Positions 9,755 through 16,541 of a DNA stretch of 64,000 nt are shown one piece after another. Each line of letters begins with the position of its first letter. Position 1 is the stretch's first letter. Source of the DNA: Thalassomonas viridans (GTDB lineage: Bacteria; Pseudomonadota; Gammaproteobacteria; Enterobacterales; Alteromonadaceae); the NCBI RefSeq assembly GCF_000948985.2, contig NZ_CP059733.1:6510001-6574000 (forward strand), given 5' to 3'. The translations under genes were made by a program, and so were the position numbers. The notes below the pieces were generated by a model. That model worked only from the letters and a program-made list of their open reading frames with translations, did no database searches and was not told the origin of the DNA.

Positions 9755-9844
9755 AAAAAAACCGGTGATAAACATCACCGGCGTATTAGCTATGGGGAAA
9801 GCTAGAATATACAAATTATTACAACAGGCGTTCTTTTCGGAACA
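9755..9844 (-). ncRNA. Putative small RNA, copy 1 of 2
   Basis: Predicted ~90-nt transcript on the minus strand, convergent to engB. A promoter stands just upstream, and the 3' end is an intrinsic terminator: stem CCGGTGAT/ATCACCGG (9762-9769 with 9774-9781) and seven T. Inside, a hairpin TAGCT/AGCTA exposes the loop TTCCCCAT, which is complementary to ribosome-binding sites of the ATGGGGAA type. A 5' hairpin GTTC/GAAC is also possible. Positions 9787-9826 form a 40-nt core that recurs at 24002-24041 with three differences. The terminator stem of the other copy has different bases but the same shape. No match to an RNA family was recognised. The start point is inferred from the -10 element. 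Confidence 0.75.
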
Positions 9845-9849
9845 AAGCC

Positions 9850-9879
9850 ATTATAGAGTTGTTACTCTACAAAAGTAAA
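9850..9879 (-). promoter_or_regulatory. Sigma-70 promoter of small RNA copy 1
   Basis: On the minus strand: -35 TTTACT (9874-9879), 18-base spacer, -10 TATAAT (9850-9855). The same two hexamers at the same spacing precede copy 2. Confidence 0.75.
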
Positions 9880-10023
9880 GTACTTACTCTAAAAATATTT
9901 TGAGTTTTACCAAAACTTCCTTATTAGATCCAAACCCTATATTCATGACTATTGTTGCAAATAACTGCGGCTCCTATTGATAATAACTTCCAAAACTAGT
10001 TATCAACTTCTCACAAATCTGAC

Positions 10024-10938
10024 TCAGAATAACTCTGGTACAATCTCTTTTAGCTGGTTATAAACTAATACATTATTATGCTTAATTTGGTCTACTAATT
10101 GATAATGGCTCTTTTCTATAGGGGCGCCATAACCAATAAGCTTTTGGACATAATACACCGCATCATTTTTCACACTATATTTCAATGAAGCATCAAGTGG
10201 GTCAGGTCCATAACGGCTAGGTTTTACGCTTACTCCATGAGTTAGCAAGAAATTAAACATTTCCCTAGATTGAAAAGCCATTAAAGTATAACTAACTGCA
10301 TTTCTCCCTAAATGATCAATTTCATGTAGATTAAGCCCCAACGGTAATAATCGCTTCGTCAATTTCACATTATTTTTTAAGGCCAGAGAATGTATGATTC
10401 CAGGACTAAATTGAGCCCCTTTATTTAATAACTGCTCTATGATTTCAAAAGGAGCATTATTAGTGATCGCTTGCAGTAAAGCTAAATCCAACACTTTTGG
10501 ATCTATATCCTCTAATGGCGTTATTGTCTCTACAAAGTTATCCCACTCATGATTTGCAGCAGTTTTAAAAAGCCCTGTCATTTGAGCAGTCATTTTTTCC
10601 ATCTCATCAGCAGACAAACTTTGCTCTGTTACTTGTTTCCTATTTTCTAGAGCCTGTTTTTTCAATTCATCTTTTAATCGCTTTAGATACAACTCTTTTT
10701 GTTCAATATTGAAGTCACTTTCAGATGAAAACTGGCCACTAGACATTACTACAATATCTGCATCATTTTTTATAAGGTTATCTTGTTTACGTATCTCTAC
10801 ACTTTCATTTGGAAGATCTACCACTTGCTGAAAATCATATTTGTTTTCCACACTATCATCACTTTTAAATGATTTAGTATTATAAAAAATCAATAAGACA
10901 ACACTTGCAATGACTATAAAAATTAAAAACTTTTTCAT
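10024..10938 (-). CDS. Ankyrin-like repeat protein with N-terminal membrane anchor
   Basis: A 304-residue protein with a single N-terminal hydrophobic helix (FLIFIVIASVVLLIFY), probably an uncleaved anchor or signal. A polar, partly coiled region (~75-125, rich in K, E, Q) leads to degenerate ankyrin-type repeats from about residue 150: ALLQAITNNAPFEIIEQLLNKGA, SLALKNNVKLTKRLLPLGLNL, RNAVSYTLMAFQSREMFNFLLTHG and VYYVQKLIGYGAPIE fit the helix-turn-helix spacing, though consensus TPLH is lost. Function unknown; such proteins usually bind other proteins in the periplasm or at the envelope. It is the last gene of a three-gene minus-strand set (from 11944), in AT-rich accessory DNA. Confidence 0.7.
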   Translation of the reverse strand: MKKFLIFIVIASVVLLIFYNTKSFKSDDSVENKYDFQQVVDLPNESVEIRKQDNLIKNDADIVVMSSGQFSSESDFNIEQKELYLKRLKDELKKQALENRKQVTEQSLSADEMEKMTAQMTGLFKTAANHEWDNFVETITPLEDIDPKVLDLALLQAITNNAPFEIIEQLLNKGAQFSPGIIHSLALKNNVKLTKRLLPLGLNLHEIDHLGRNAVSYTLMAFQSREMFNFLLTHGVSVKPSRYGPDPLDASLKYSVKNDAVYYVQKLIGYGAPIEKSHYQLVDQIKHNNVLVYNQLKEIVPELF

Positions 10939-10972
10939 TTTATTAACCTAGAATATTAATTATGATGCCTAA

Positions 10973-11167
10973 TCAATTAGCATCATTGTCATCAAACTTT
11001 TTTCGGGAAGCAATACAACAAGAAAGCACTATATGAAAAATGAAAATATGGGCTGGAAGCTCTATCTCTCCTGAAATATACCAAGAAGAGAAAGCCTGTA
11101 GAGCAACAAAAATGAATAGATACAAAATAAAAAGTTTAAAATTTACTGATTTATATTTAGAAAGCAT
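10973..11167 (-). CDS. Small membrane protein, unknown
   Basis: A 64-residue protein with two hydrophobic segments (LFILYLFIFVALQAF and HIFIFHIVLSCCIA) and a charged tail (KKFDDNDAN). The ATG at 11167 is chosen because AGGAA stands five bases before it; an upstream ATG in the same frame has no such site. It lies 34 bases before the ankyrin-like gene and about 70 after the upstream one, so cotranscription is likely. No family recognised. Confidence 0.5.
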   Translation of the reverse strand: MLSKYKSVNFKLFILYLFIFVALQAFSSWYISGEIELPAHIFIFHIVLSCCIASRKKFDDNDAN

Positions 11168-11239
11168 ATTTTTCCTACTCACAGTTCCATTTTCACAACA
11201 GCACACAGCCCTCATAGTAGAAGGCTGTTGATACTCTAA

Positions 11240-11944
11240 TTAATCACACAAAGCTACAGCTTTAGCATAATCCACATCACATTGGGCTTTAGCATCTGAA
11301 AAAGCTACTAAAGCAGCCCCTTCACACGCCACTGTAGCTGGGGATGGACCAAATCCTAAACATAAGGCTGCTGCCGTGAAATGTAAGCCTTCAGCAACAG
11401 TGACACAATTACCCTTAGCTTCTAAAGCATTAATTTCACATTGCTCTTGTTCATCAATTTCATTTGGCTTAGGTGGGGTAGGCGTTGAGCTACCACCACT
11501 TCCAGATCCGCCAGAGCCACCACTGGTGCTCCCATAATCTTCAGTACTTTCATCAGGCACTCCTTGCCAAGGCTCTGTCGGCGGCCTTTGCCCTACAACA
11601 GGTATATGTTCGGTGGTATCCTCACCTTCCCCTACTTCGCAGTTGGTAATAAGGTTATTCGAACAAGTATTTGCGTTCGCTTTATTAAAGCCTAAACTCC
11701 AGCCCCAGCCGTTTTCCATAGAGGTGGAAACCTGGTGAAAACCTTCTTTATCTTCGTAATAATCTTGGCTTGTTTGGACATTGACATTCCCCATCATCAG
11801 GGCTGCTGCCAATACGGTATTGGAAAGCACCTTAGTGCTCGTTTTGATTGTTTTGTTCAACTTCAATTTCCTTTGAATTTCCGTGTCGATACAATTACTT
11901 CCTAAAATTGCCGGCGCATCATAACGCCTCAAAGAGAAAACCAC
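11240..11944 (-). CDS. Exported Gly/Ser-linker protein, unknown
   Basis: Up to 234 residues, start uncertain. The first ATG is at 11944, but a signal-like segment (KTSTKVLSNTVLAAALMMG) lies at about residue 35-52, and TTG codons near 11860 after an AAAGGA may be the real start. The mature part has a Trp/Asn-rich region, then a flexible linker of Gly/Ser repeats with a Pro/Thr tail (~residues 138-160). The C-terminal domain, rich in alanine, carries six cysteines in three spaced pairs, suggesting a disulfide-bonded helical domain outside the cytoplasm. No family recognised. It begins the minus-strand set leading to the ankyrin-like gene and is divergent from the HTH regulator at 12077. Confidence 0.6.
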   Translation of the reverse strand: MVFSLRRYDAPAILGSNCIDTEIQRKLKLNKTIKTSTKVLSNTVLAAALMMGNVNVQTSQDYYEDKEGFHQVSTSMENGWGWSLGFNKANANTCSNNLITNCEVGEGEDTTEHIPVVGQRPPTEPWQGVPDESTEDYGSTSGGSGGSGSGGSSTPTPPKPNEIDEQEQCEINALEAKGNCVTVAEGLHFTAAALCLGFGPSPATVACEGAALVAFSDAKAQCDVDYAKAVALCD

Positions 11945-11981
11945 AATTATTTAACATTACATGGCATTACACTGGCTAAAC

Positions 11982-11995
11982 ATCACAATTGTGAT
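11982..11995. promoter_or_regulatory. 14-bp perfect palindrome, possible operator
   Basis: ATCACAATTGTGAT is a perfect palindrome in the divergent intergenic region between the exported protein gene and the XRE-type regulator gene, 81 bases before the regulator start. Position and symmetry suit a dimeric repressor site such as one for the HTH protein itself; this is inference. Confidence 0.45.
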
Positions 11996-12076
11996 TTAAG
12001 ATTTTTGCTTTATACCGGGTTTCCTTTAACATTCCCCTGTATTCTTACGGAATAATAACAAGTAAAGGAATTATTA

Positions 12077-12433
12077 ATGTTAGAAGTTTACATTTCTGGT
12101 GAAGACTTGCGCAGAATGCGCTTGAGCCGCAACCTAACCACCGCCGAAATGGCAGAAATCATCGGGGTTTCCCGAATCACATACGAAAGCTATGAATCAG
12201 GCAAGACCAAAATAGAATTAAACGCCGGTCTGCAATTAAGCGAGCACTGCGGCATAGATGTCTCCCCTATTAAAAATCAGGTATTAGAGCTAAAAAATCT
12301 ATTCAGTCAATATAAGTACAAGGACCTTGATGATGAAACCAAACCAAACTCGCGCCGCGCATCTAAAAAGAAAAATCACCTCAAGCAACAAATACGAGTT
12401 AAAAATGCCGAACCTCACAAAAGCGGAGCTTGA
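12077..12433 (+). CDS. XRE-family HTH transcriptional regulator
   Basis: A 118-residue protein. Residues ~8-65 form a Cro/C1-type helix-turn-helix: LRRMRLSRNLTTAEMAEIIGVSRITYESYESGKTKI, with the recognition helix at GVSRITYESYE. The last ~40 residues are lysine/arginine-rich and low in complexity; there the gene overlaps, in another frame, the start of the repeat-peptide gene by ~100 bases. AAAGGAATTATTA just before the ATG supports this start. Likely controls the downstream peptide gene, the divergent set, or itself. It opens a plus-strand operon with the repeat peptide and a membrane protein. Confidence 0.8.
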   Translation: MLEVYISGEDLRRMRLSRNLTTAEMAEIIGVSRITYESYESGKTKIELNAGLQLSEHCGIDVSPIKNQVLELKNLFSQYKYKDLDDETKPNSRRASKKKNHLKQQIRVKNAEPHKSGA

Positions 12434-12824
12434 TTCTATTAATGGTGGTTCTGGTGGATATAAAGGCCCAGACCCTAAAACACTAACGATTAATGATTTA
12501 AAAAGTGTTATTGGTGGTAGTTCAGGACAAAAAGGTGTTGATCCTGAAGCATTGTCTATTGATATTCTGAAAAAGGTTAGCGGAGGTTCTGGTGGTGGTA
12601 AAGGTGTCCATCCAGCAACGCTGTCTATTGATATTCTGAAAAAAGTTAACGGTGGTTCAGGTGGTCATAAGGGGCCAGATCCTAAAGCACTATCTGTTAA
12701 TGATCTGAAAAAGGTTAATGGTGGCTCTGGTGGATATAAAGGCGTAGACCCTAAAGTAGCGGCTTTTATAGCTCCTATGGCGGATAGCTTTGCTCCAATT
12801 AAAAAAGAGGATACAACCCCGTAA
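12333..12824 (+). CDS. Repeat peptide with five double-glycine leader-like units
   Basis: A 163-residue protein made mostly of five contiguous 23-residue repeats (residues ~28-142). Each unit has the form L-[ST]-x-x-x-L-x-x-[IV]-x-G-G-S-[GS]-G-x-K-G-x-[DH]-P-x-x. The part up to GG matches the double-glycine processing motif cut by C39 peptidase exporters in bacteriocins and peptide pheromones. If each GG were cut, several near-identical 23-residue peptides would be freed. The tail (AAFIAPMADSFAP...) is unique. The ATG at 12333 follows AAGGA; an internal ATG at 12405, right before the first unit, is an alternative that would give a classical short leader. No exporter gene is nearby. It could instead be a structural repeat. 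Confidence 0.75.
   Translation: MKPNQTRAAHLKRKITSSNKYELKMPNLTKAELDSINGGSGGYKGPDPKTLTINDLKSVIGGSSGQKGVDPEALSIDILKKVSGGSGGGKGVHPATLSIDILKKVNGGSGGHKGPDPKALSVNDLKKVNGGSGGYKGVDPKVAAFIAPMADSFAPIKKEDTTP
12414..12758 (+). repeat. Five in-frame 69-bp tandem repeats
   Basis: Five units of exactly 69 bp (23 codons) run without gaps. Units 3 and 4 share long stretches of bases (for example the codons for LSIDILKK), showing recent duplication, while unit 1 is the most diverged. Every unit keeps the GG-SGG-KG-P frame. Confidence 0.9.
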
Positions 12825-12854
12825 CCGGGACAATATATAAGGAATTAAATTTAC

Positions 12855-13484
12855 ATGGTTAGGTTATTTCAGTTAACCCTCATATTTGCCGGGGTTATAT
12901 ATGCCATTGTCAGCCAAAACCCATTTCATGTGTCAATAATCATTAATGTATCACTATTGATAATTATGCTGATAAGTCGTGACAATATAAACGTGGTTCA
13001 TCTTTGCACGGCATTGTTATTTGTTTACGTTGTTGAAATGCTGGTTTTTCAAAATCTTATAGTAACAAAAAGCGATACCATGAGTTCAATGACAGTTAAT
13101 GCTATTATCTTTTCATTTAATTTCATTACTGATCTGGTGTTGTTCTTCCTGTTGATATTCAGAGCACCTATTACTCGGGCAATACTGGAATCTAAAGGCA
13201 AAGACAGCAGTCATATTTATAAATACAATGCTGAATTAGCCCTTATAAGTTTGATGACTCTTTTCATGGTCGTTGATTTGATGGCGCTTGTGGAAAACTT
13301 CTTAAGGCATTTAGATAAATTTGGAATAACCGGCCCCGTTGCAGAGTTCTTTGCTGATTGGACTTTAGTTTATAACCAATATGAAAACATGAAATTTACA
13401 CTGCTAGGTTTAACTATCCTGCTGGTGTGGATGATGGCGAGTAATATCGGTCAACAACCATACAAGGAACCGGATTCAGCATAA
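12855..13484 (+). CDS. Multi-pass membrane protein, unknown (candidate immunity or accessory)
   Basis: A 209-residue protein with about five to six hydrophobic helices (e.g. LFQLTLIFAGVIYAIVS, VSIIINVSLLIIMLIS, HLCTALLFVYVVEMLVF, IIFSFNFITDLVLFFLLIF, LISLMTLFMVVDLMALV, FTLLGLTILLVWMMAS). No family recognised. It starts 30 bases after the repeat-peptide gene and is followed by a terminator, so it is very likely cotranscribed with that peptide and the HTH regulator. A membrane protein beside a double-glycine peptide fits an immunity or receptor role, as in class II bacteriocin loci, but nothing in the sequence proves it. Confidence 0.65.
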   Translation: MVRLFQLTLIFAGVIYAIVSQNPFHVSIIINVSLLIIMLISRDNINVVHLCTALLFVYVVEMLVFQNLIVTKSDTMSSMTVNAIIFSFNFITDLVLFFLLIFRAPITRAILESKGKDSSHIYKYNAELALISLMTLFMVVDLMALVENFLRHLDKFGITGPVAEFFADWTLVYNQYENMKFTLLGLTILLVWMMASNIGQQPYKEPDSA

Positions 13485-13520
13485 CAACGAACCCCCAATA
13501 ATTTAATAAAAATTAACCCT

Positions 13521-13569
13521 GGAGAGCCATGAAGCTGTACTTAACAGCCTGTCATTGCTCTCCTTTTTT
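13521..13569 (+). terminator. Terminator of the HTH/repeat-peptide operon
   Basis: Outer stem GGAGAGC (13521-13527) / GCTCTCC (13557-13563), inner pairings ATGA/TCAT and GCTGT/ACAGC, then six T (13564-13569). A strong, long intrinsic terminator 36 bases after the membrane-protein stop. Confidence 0.85.
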
Positions 13570-13696
13570 ATAAGTATATGGATGTTATAGGGATATACCA
13601 TCGTCCTTGATGATTCCCACAGAATCCAGCAAAGGAAATGTTGAAAAACTCCAGATCCTGTATGCTCCATGCTTTCGGCGGGAGACTAATCCGCCG

Positions 13697-14194
13697 TTAA
13701 TGCTTGGTTGTCGAATCATTACTGTTTGGGGGCGTATACGACAGGTAAGCAAGATATTCTTTACTGCCGATTCTCTTACGAGCAGCAAGCTTTTTTTGTA
13801 CTGTTGACCGCTTCATAAATTTAGGTCGCCATACAGGTTCATTTTCGTCTGCCAGAGTTTTGAGCATATAGCCCAACTCGGTTAAATGACTGTATATTTC
13901 AGCTTCCTTATCTCCTTGAAAGTAATAGCGTAACTCACTTACCCGGAACACATCATAGTCAAATATTAAACCTTGTAAATTTTGTCTGAGTGTCCCGGGT
14001 TGGGAAATTCCCATACCTAACCCCGCATATATTTCCGCCCGGAACTCTGCCATTGCTTGTGGGCCAAGACCGTGGATACCGGATAGATTTAAGATCTGCT
14101 CAATAGTTAGCTGGGTTTCTTTAGGTTTTTGCGCCTGCTCTTTCAGTTGCTGACGGACTATACCTAATACTCTTTGAATTAATGGCTCATTCAA
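13697..14194 (-). CDS. Unknown protein, divergent paralogue A
   Basis: A 165-residue soluble protein of no recognised family. It is clearly related to the divergently transcribed 165-residue protein at 14348: both share [TI]-EQILN-x-[AS]-GI, an aromatic FR-[VW]-SELRY centre, an EL-x-Y pattern, and a basic C-terminus ending KLAARKRIG (here) or TLATRARIG. The two genes flank a 28-bp perfect inverted repeat. The basic C-terminal helix and the symmetric operator-like repeat suggest a DNA-binding role, but this is inference. It is convergent with the repeat-peptide operon. Confidence 0.6.
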   Translation of the reverse strand: MNEPLIQRVLGIVRQQLKEQAQKPKETQLTIEQILNLSGIHGLGPQAMAEFRAEIYAGLGMGISQPGTLRQNLQGLIFDYDVFRVSELRYYFQGDKEAEIYSHLTELGYMLKTLADENEPVWRPKFMKRSTVQKKLAARKRIGSKEYLAYLSYTPPNSNDSTTKH

Positions 14195-14244
14195 TGGTTC
14201 TTTCTTCCTTGGTTATTGACAGGTGCCCGAGATCTTAAAGAGTT

Positions 14245-14316
14245 AACTTGAAAAAATACTTTTCATTAAAAATTTCTGTTGAGTTTATTTTTTAATGAAA
14301 AGTATTTTTTCAAGTT
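14245..14316. repeat. 28-bp perfect inverted repeat between divergent paralogues
   Basis: Arms 14245-14272 and 14289-14316 are perfect reverse complements (28 of 28) around a 16-base spacer. The left arm begins AACTTGAAAAAATACTTTTC. It lies 50 bases from the start of the minus-strand gene and 31 from that of the plus-strand gene, so it covers the promoter zone of both. There is no T-tract logic for a terminator and no transposase. Confidence 0.95.
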
Positions 14317-14347
14317 GCATCAGTAGACTAGCGCCACAAGTAATCAA

Positions 14348-14845
14348 ATGCAGCAATTGAAATCAATGCACTCGCAAGGATACAAGGAAAAGGAATTGAC
14401 CACCGCCCTAGTTAGGATTGTAAACAACAGAAAGGACGAGAATATCCCTATAGAGCAAATCCTCAATGAAGCAGGCATCACCCGCCCGCCGGTAATAACC
14501 ATTTATGACATGGTAGAAGTTAGGGCGCTGGTTTTGTATGCACTTGGCATTGATAGCTACGGTGCAGAACTACGGGAAGCCCTGATTTACTTCATAGCGG
14601 CAGCCCCTGTATTTCGCTGGTCAGAACTTCGATACGGATGCAGTGATCCTGAGCAGGCCATAGCGGCAATATTGCATGAACTTAAATACATAGGCCAGGT
14701 AATTGAGATTGGCGGGGAACAGGAATATGTGTGGTCTTCCAGGTGGGTGTCCGTTCGCACTATCAGGAAAACATTGGCAACCCGGGCTCGAATAGGTAAC
14801 CCAGCTTTTTTTAAATATTTAAATTACAAACCAGGAGGTAATTGA
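14348..14845 (+). CDS. Unknown protein, divergent paralogue B
   Basis: A 165-residue soluble protein without recognised family, paralogous to the protein at 13697-14194 (shared EQILN-x-AGI, FRWSELRY, ILHELKYIG, TLATRARIG, KYLNYKPG). It heads a plus-strand set: the next gene starts four bases after its stop, with AGGAGGT (14833-14839) inside its 3' end. Together with the inverted repeat it forms a symmetric module, possibly an autoregulated pair. It may equally be part of a degenerate mobile element; no integrase, relaxase or replication gene was seen near it. Confidence 0.6.
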   Translation: MQQLKSMHSQGYKEKELTTALVRIVNNRKDENIPIEQILNEAGITRPPVITIYDMVEVRALVLYALGIDSYGAELREALIYFIAAAPVFRWSELRYGCSDPEQAIAAILHELKYIGQVIEIGGEQEYVWSSRWVSVRTIRKTLATRARIGNPAFFKYLNYKPGGN

Positions 14846-14849
14846 ACAT

Positions 14850-15062
14850 ATGAGTTATAGCCCTGTTGCATCAGCATTAATTGCATTGTCAGCTTGTCAG
14901 GATTCGGCTGTTTTGCAAATAGCTAAAGCCAGTAGCCAAGAAAAGAAAGCCTACCTTCAAAGGCAGGAAGCAAAAATTATGTGCTGCTTTCTGGAGCTGT
15001 TAGGGGAGCTTTCCGTAGACGACCAAGAGCAGGTATTAAAAGTTATAAAGGTAGAAATTTGA
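14850..15062 (+). CDS. Small protein, unknown
   Basis: A 70-residue, largely helical protein (SPVASALIALSACQDSAV at the start; a Gln/Lys/Glu-rich middle; LSVDDQEQVLKVIKVEI at the end). A near-perfect ribosome site AGGAGGT ends ten bases before the ATG. It starts four bases after paralogue B and its stop overlaps the start of the next gene (ATGA), so the three are translationally linked. No family recognised. Confidence 0.65.
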   Translation: MSYSPVASALIALSACQDSAVLQIAKASSQEKKAYLQRQEAKIMCCFLELLGELSVDDQEQVLKVIKVEI

Positions 15063-15370
15063 TGGACTGCCGGGATCGGTGGCTCAAACACCACTGGCGC
15101 AAATGGACATTAGGATTAGTGCTCAGCGGAGCGGTTGCCTGGTACTGGTATCTGTATTCAAAACACTTAAACACGGCAAAACTGGTGTCTGTGCAAATGT
15201 GCCTGATAGAGGGTGAACAGCTAGACCCGTACAGAAGTGACGAATTAATAGAGGTAATAGCTAATCAATTGATAAATAAAAAACTCGCTGGCGATACCTT
15301 AATAGAAAGGGTTGCTTTGAAAAATGCCATCACAGACGGCCTTACATGCGAACCATTAAAACTTTTGTAA
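15062..15370 (+). CDS. Small single-pass membrane protein, unknown
   Basis: A 102-residue protein with a basic N-terminus (RDRWLKHHWRKW), one transmembrane helix (TLGLVLSGAVAWYWYLY) and a ~70-residue likely periplasmic domain with two cysteines (QMCLIEG and LTCEPL). The start at 15062 overlaps the previous stop as ATGA; a longer form from 14981 would run through the previous gene and is less likely. Third gene of the set headed by paralogue B. Confidence 0.62.
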   Translation: MDCRDRWLKHHWRKWTLGLVLSGAVAWYWYLYSKHLNTAKLVSVQMCLIEGEQLDPYRSDELIEVIANQLINKKLAGDTLIERVALKNAITDGLTCEPLKLL

Positions 15371-15382
15371 CAGAGTCAACAT

Positions 15383-15392
15383 AAGGAGGTGA
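15383..15392 (+). other. Orphan perfect Shine-Dalgarno-like site
   Basis: AAGGAGGTGA is complementary to the 16S rRNA 3' end over ten bases, but no start codon with a usable reading frame follows it within normal spacing. May be a relic or a ribosome stand-by site. Confidence 0.5.
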
Positions 15393-15466
15393 CGAACTCA
15401 GTAGATCTTTAGTAGCAACTAGATGAATTTATGTTGTATGAATTTTAAACATCAAATATATATAAA

Positions 15467-15485
15467 CTGATACGGTCAGTATCAG
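15467..15485 (+). promoter_or_regulatory. Hairpin or operator before the exported CxxC protein
   Basis: CTGATAC (15467-15473) and GTATCAG (15479-15485) form a perfect 7-bp inverted repeat with a 5-base centre, 40 bases before the next start codon. Function unknown. Confidence 0.35.
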
Positions 15486-15524
15486 GGAGTTTATAACTAT
15501 TGAATAAACAAGGAATGTATTTAT

Positions 15525-16442
15525 ATGTTAAGAATAATACTAATAACTCTGCTCTCGCTGATAGCTTCAAACCTTTATGCCAAAACATCTAACTTTGATG
15601 TAATGATCCCCTGCCACGGATGCAGTGAATATAAAAAAGAATTGGAGGCGCTAAATGCTGCATTCCATGTGGGACAAACAATCTATGTTGTCGATAATCG
15701 CAATGGGGAATTCTTTATTCATGAGTACTACGTGAATTCTATAGATCCTGACAATATGTCAACTAGCAATGCCAATATGCGGCTAATGACAAAACACATC
15801 CCGGGAAGTGCAGTAAGCCAGGATTTTGCCCGCCATGACGCAATACTAAAAGGCTTAAGTAATAAGATCATCCAGCCTTTTACTATTGATGCCTCAGCAT
15901 TCCCTTCGGCATTCATCGGAACAGACGCCAGTGATTTTGCAGATTGGTTTTCAGCATACCACTACGAAAAGAACAAACAGGATTTTGATCTACTGGATGC
16001 CGAAATGGCTGATGCAGCAGCAACTCTTACTATTGCTGTGAACATTAAAGTGTTCTCAATGAGCTATACCTTCAACAGCACAAATTACCTTGAATATAGC
16101 TTTCCTGACGGCACAAGTGTTCAACTGAAATTTGAAGTAATGAAGAATGCAGTAACCGGTAAATATCATCTGCAATTTAAAGATCCGAAGTTTTTTGATA
16201 GCAAACGAAAACCTATCCCTAAATCAAAAATAACACTGACCGATTACATCAACAACGGCGGTAACCTGGAAGAGAAGGGGGATAATGATGCTATCAAACA
16301 GCATATCAACCTCGTTTTTGAGGGCAACGTACAGTACATTGGTTTTGGTGAAGGGCTTGTTCGCGAAGGTAGTGTTGAGGTTCTTGATTGCCGCATTGAA
16401 ACTATCAGGGGTAAGCAAGTTGTAGCTTGTTATCTACAGTAA
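15525..16442 (+). CDS. Exported protein with N-terminal CxxC motif, unknown
   Basis: A 305-residue protein with a clear signal peptide (MLRIILITLLSLIASNLYA). Just after it stands IPCHGCSEYKKELEAL, a CxxC motif followed by an aromatic-rich stretch ending TIYVVDNRNGEFFIHEY. The rest has no motif I know; the final ~130 residues look beta-rich (YLEYSFPDGTSVQLKFEV, YIGFGEGLVREGSVEVLDC). A similar start, CNYCTTYEQF... followed by FFVVNPKTGVY, occurs in the lipoprotein encoded next, so the two may be distant paralogues. AAGGAATG stands about 13 bases before the ATG. Confidence 0.65.
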   Translation: MLRIILITLLSLIASNLYAKTSNFDVMIPCHGCSEYKKELEALNAAFHVGQTIYVVDNRNGEFFIHEYYVNSIDPDNMSTSNANMRLMTKHIPGSAVSQDFARHDAILKGLSNKIIQPFTIDASAFPSAFIGTDASDFADWFSAYHYEKNKQDFDLLDAEMADAAATLTIAVNIKVFSMSYTFNSTNYLEYSFPDGTSVQLKFEVMKNAVTGKYHLQFKDPKFFDSKRKPIPKSKITLTDYINNGGNLEEKGDNDAIKQHINLVFEGNVQYIGFGEGLVREGSVEVLDCRIETIRGKQVVACYLQ

Positions 16443-16479
16443 CGCTTATTCTCTACATCCAGATAATAATATCATTACG

Positions 16480-16499
16480 AGCCCGCTTTTAAGCGGGCT
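16480..16499. terminator. Hairpin between the two CxxC-protein genes
   Basis: AGCCCGCT (16480-16487) and AGCGGGCT (16492-16499) form an 8-bp perfect stem with a 4-base loop, 38 bases after the stop at 16442. There is no good T-tract, so termination would be partial at best. Confidence 0.4.
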
Positions 16500-16541
16500 A
16501 TTAGGTCAAACTGTGGCTAGTTAACAAAACAATGTACTTGC

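Larger units (their letters stand above)
9628..10023. other. Intergenic region after engB
   Basis: Holds no protein gene that I can support. Its middle (9755-9879) contains the first small-RNA gene and its promoter on the minus strand. The rest (9628-9754 and 9880-10023) is AT-rich without further clear signals. Confidence 0.7.

Noticed and set aside
12414..12758. CRISPR array
   Set aside because: The regular 69-bp repeats are contiguous, in frame and coding, with no spacers.
13585..13807. Small genes on either strand between the peptide operon and paralogue A
   Set aside because: Both frames overlap the end of paralogue A and have no ribosome site or motif.
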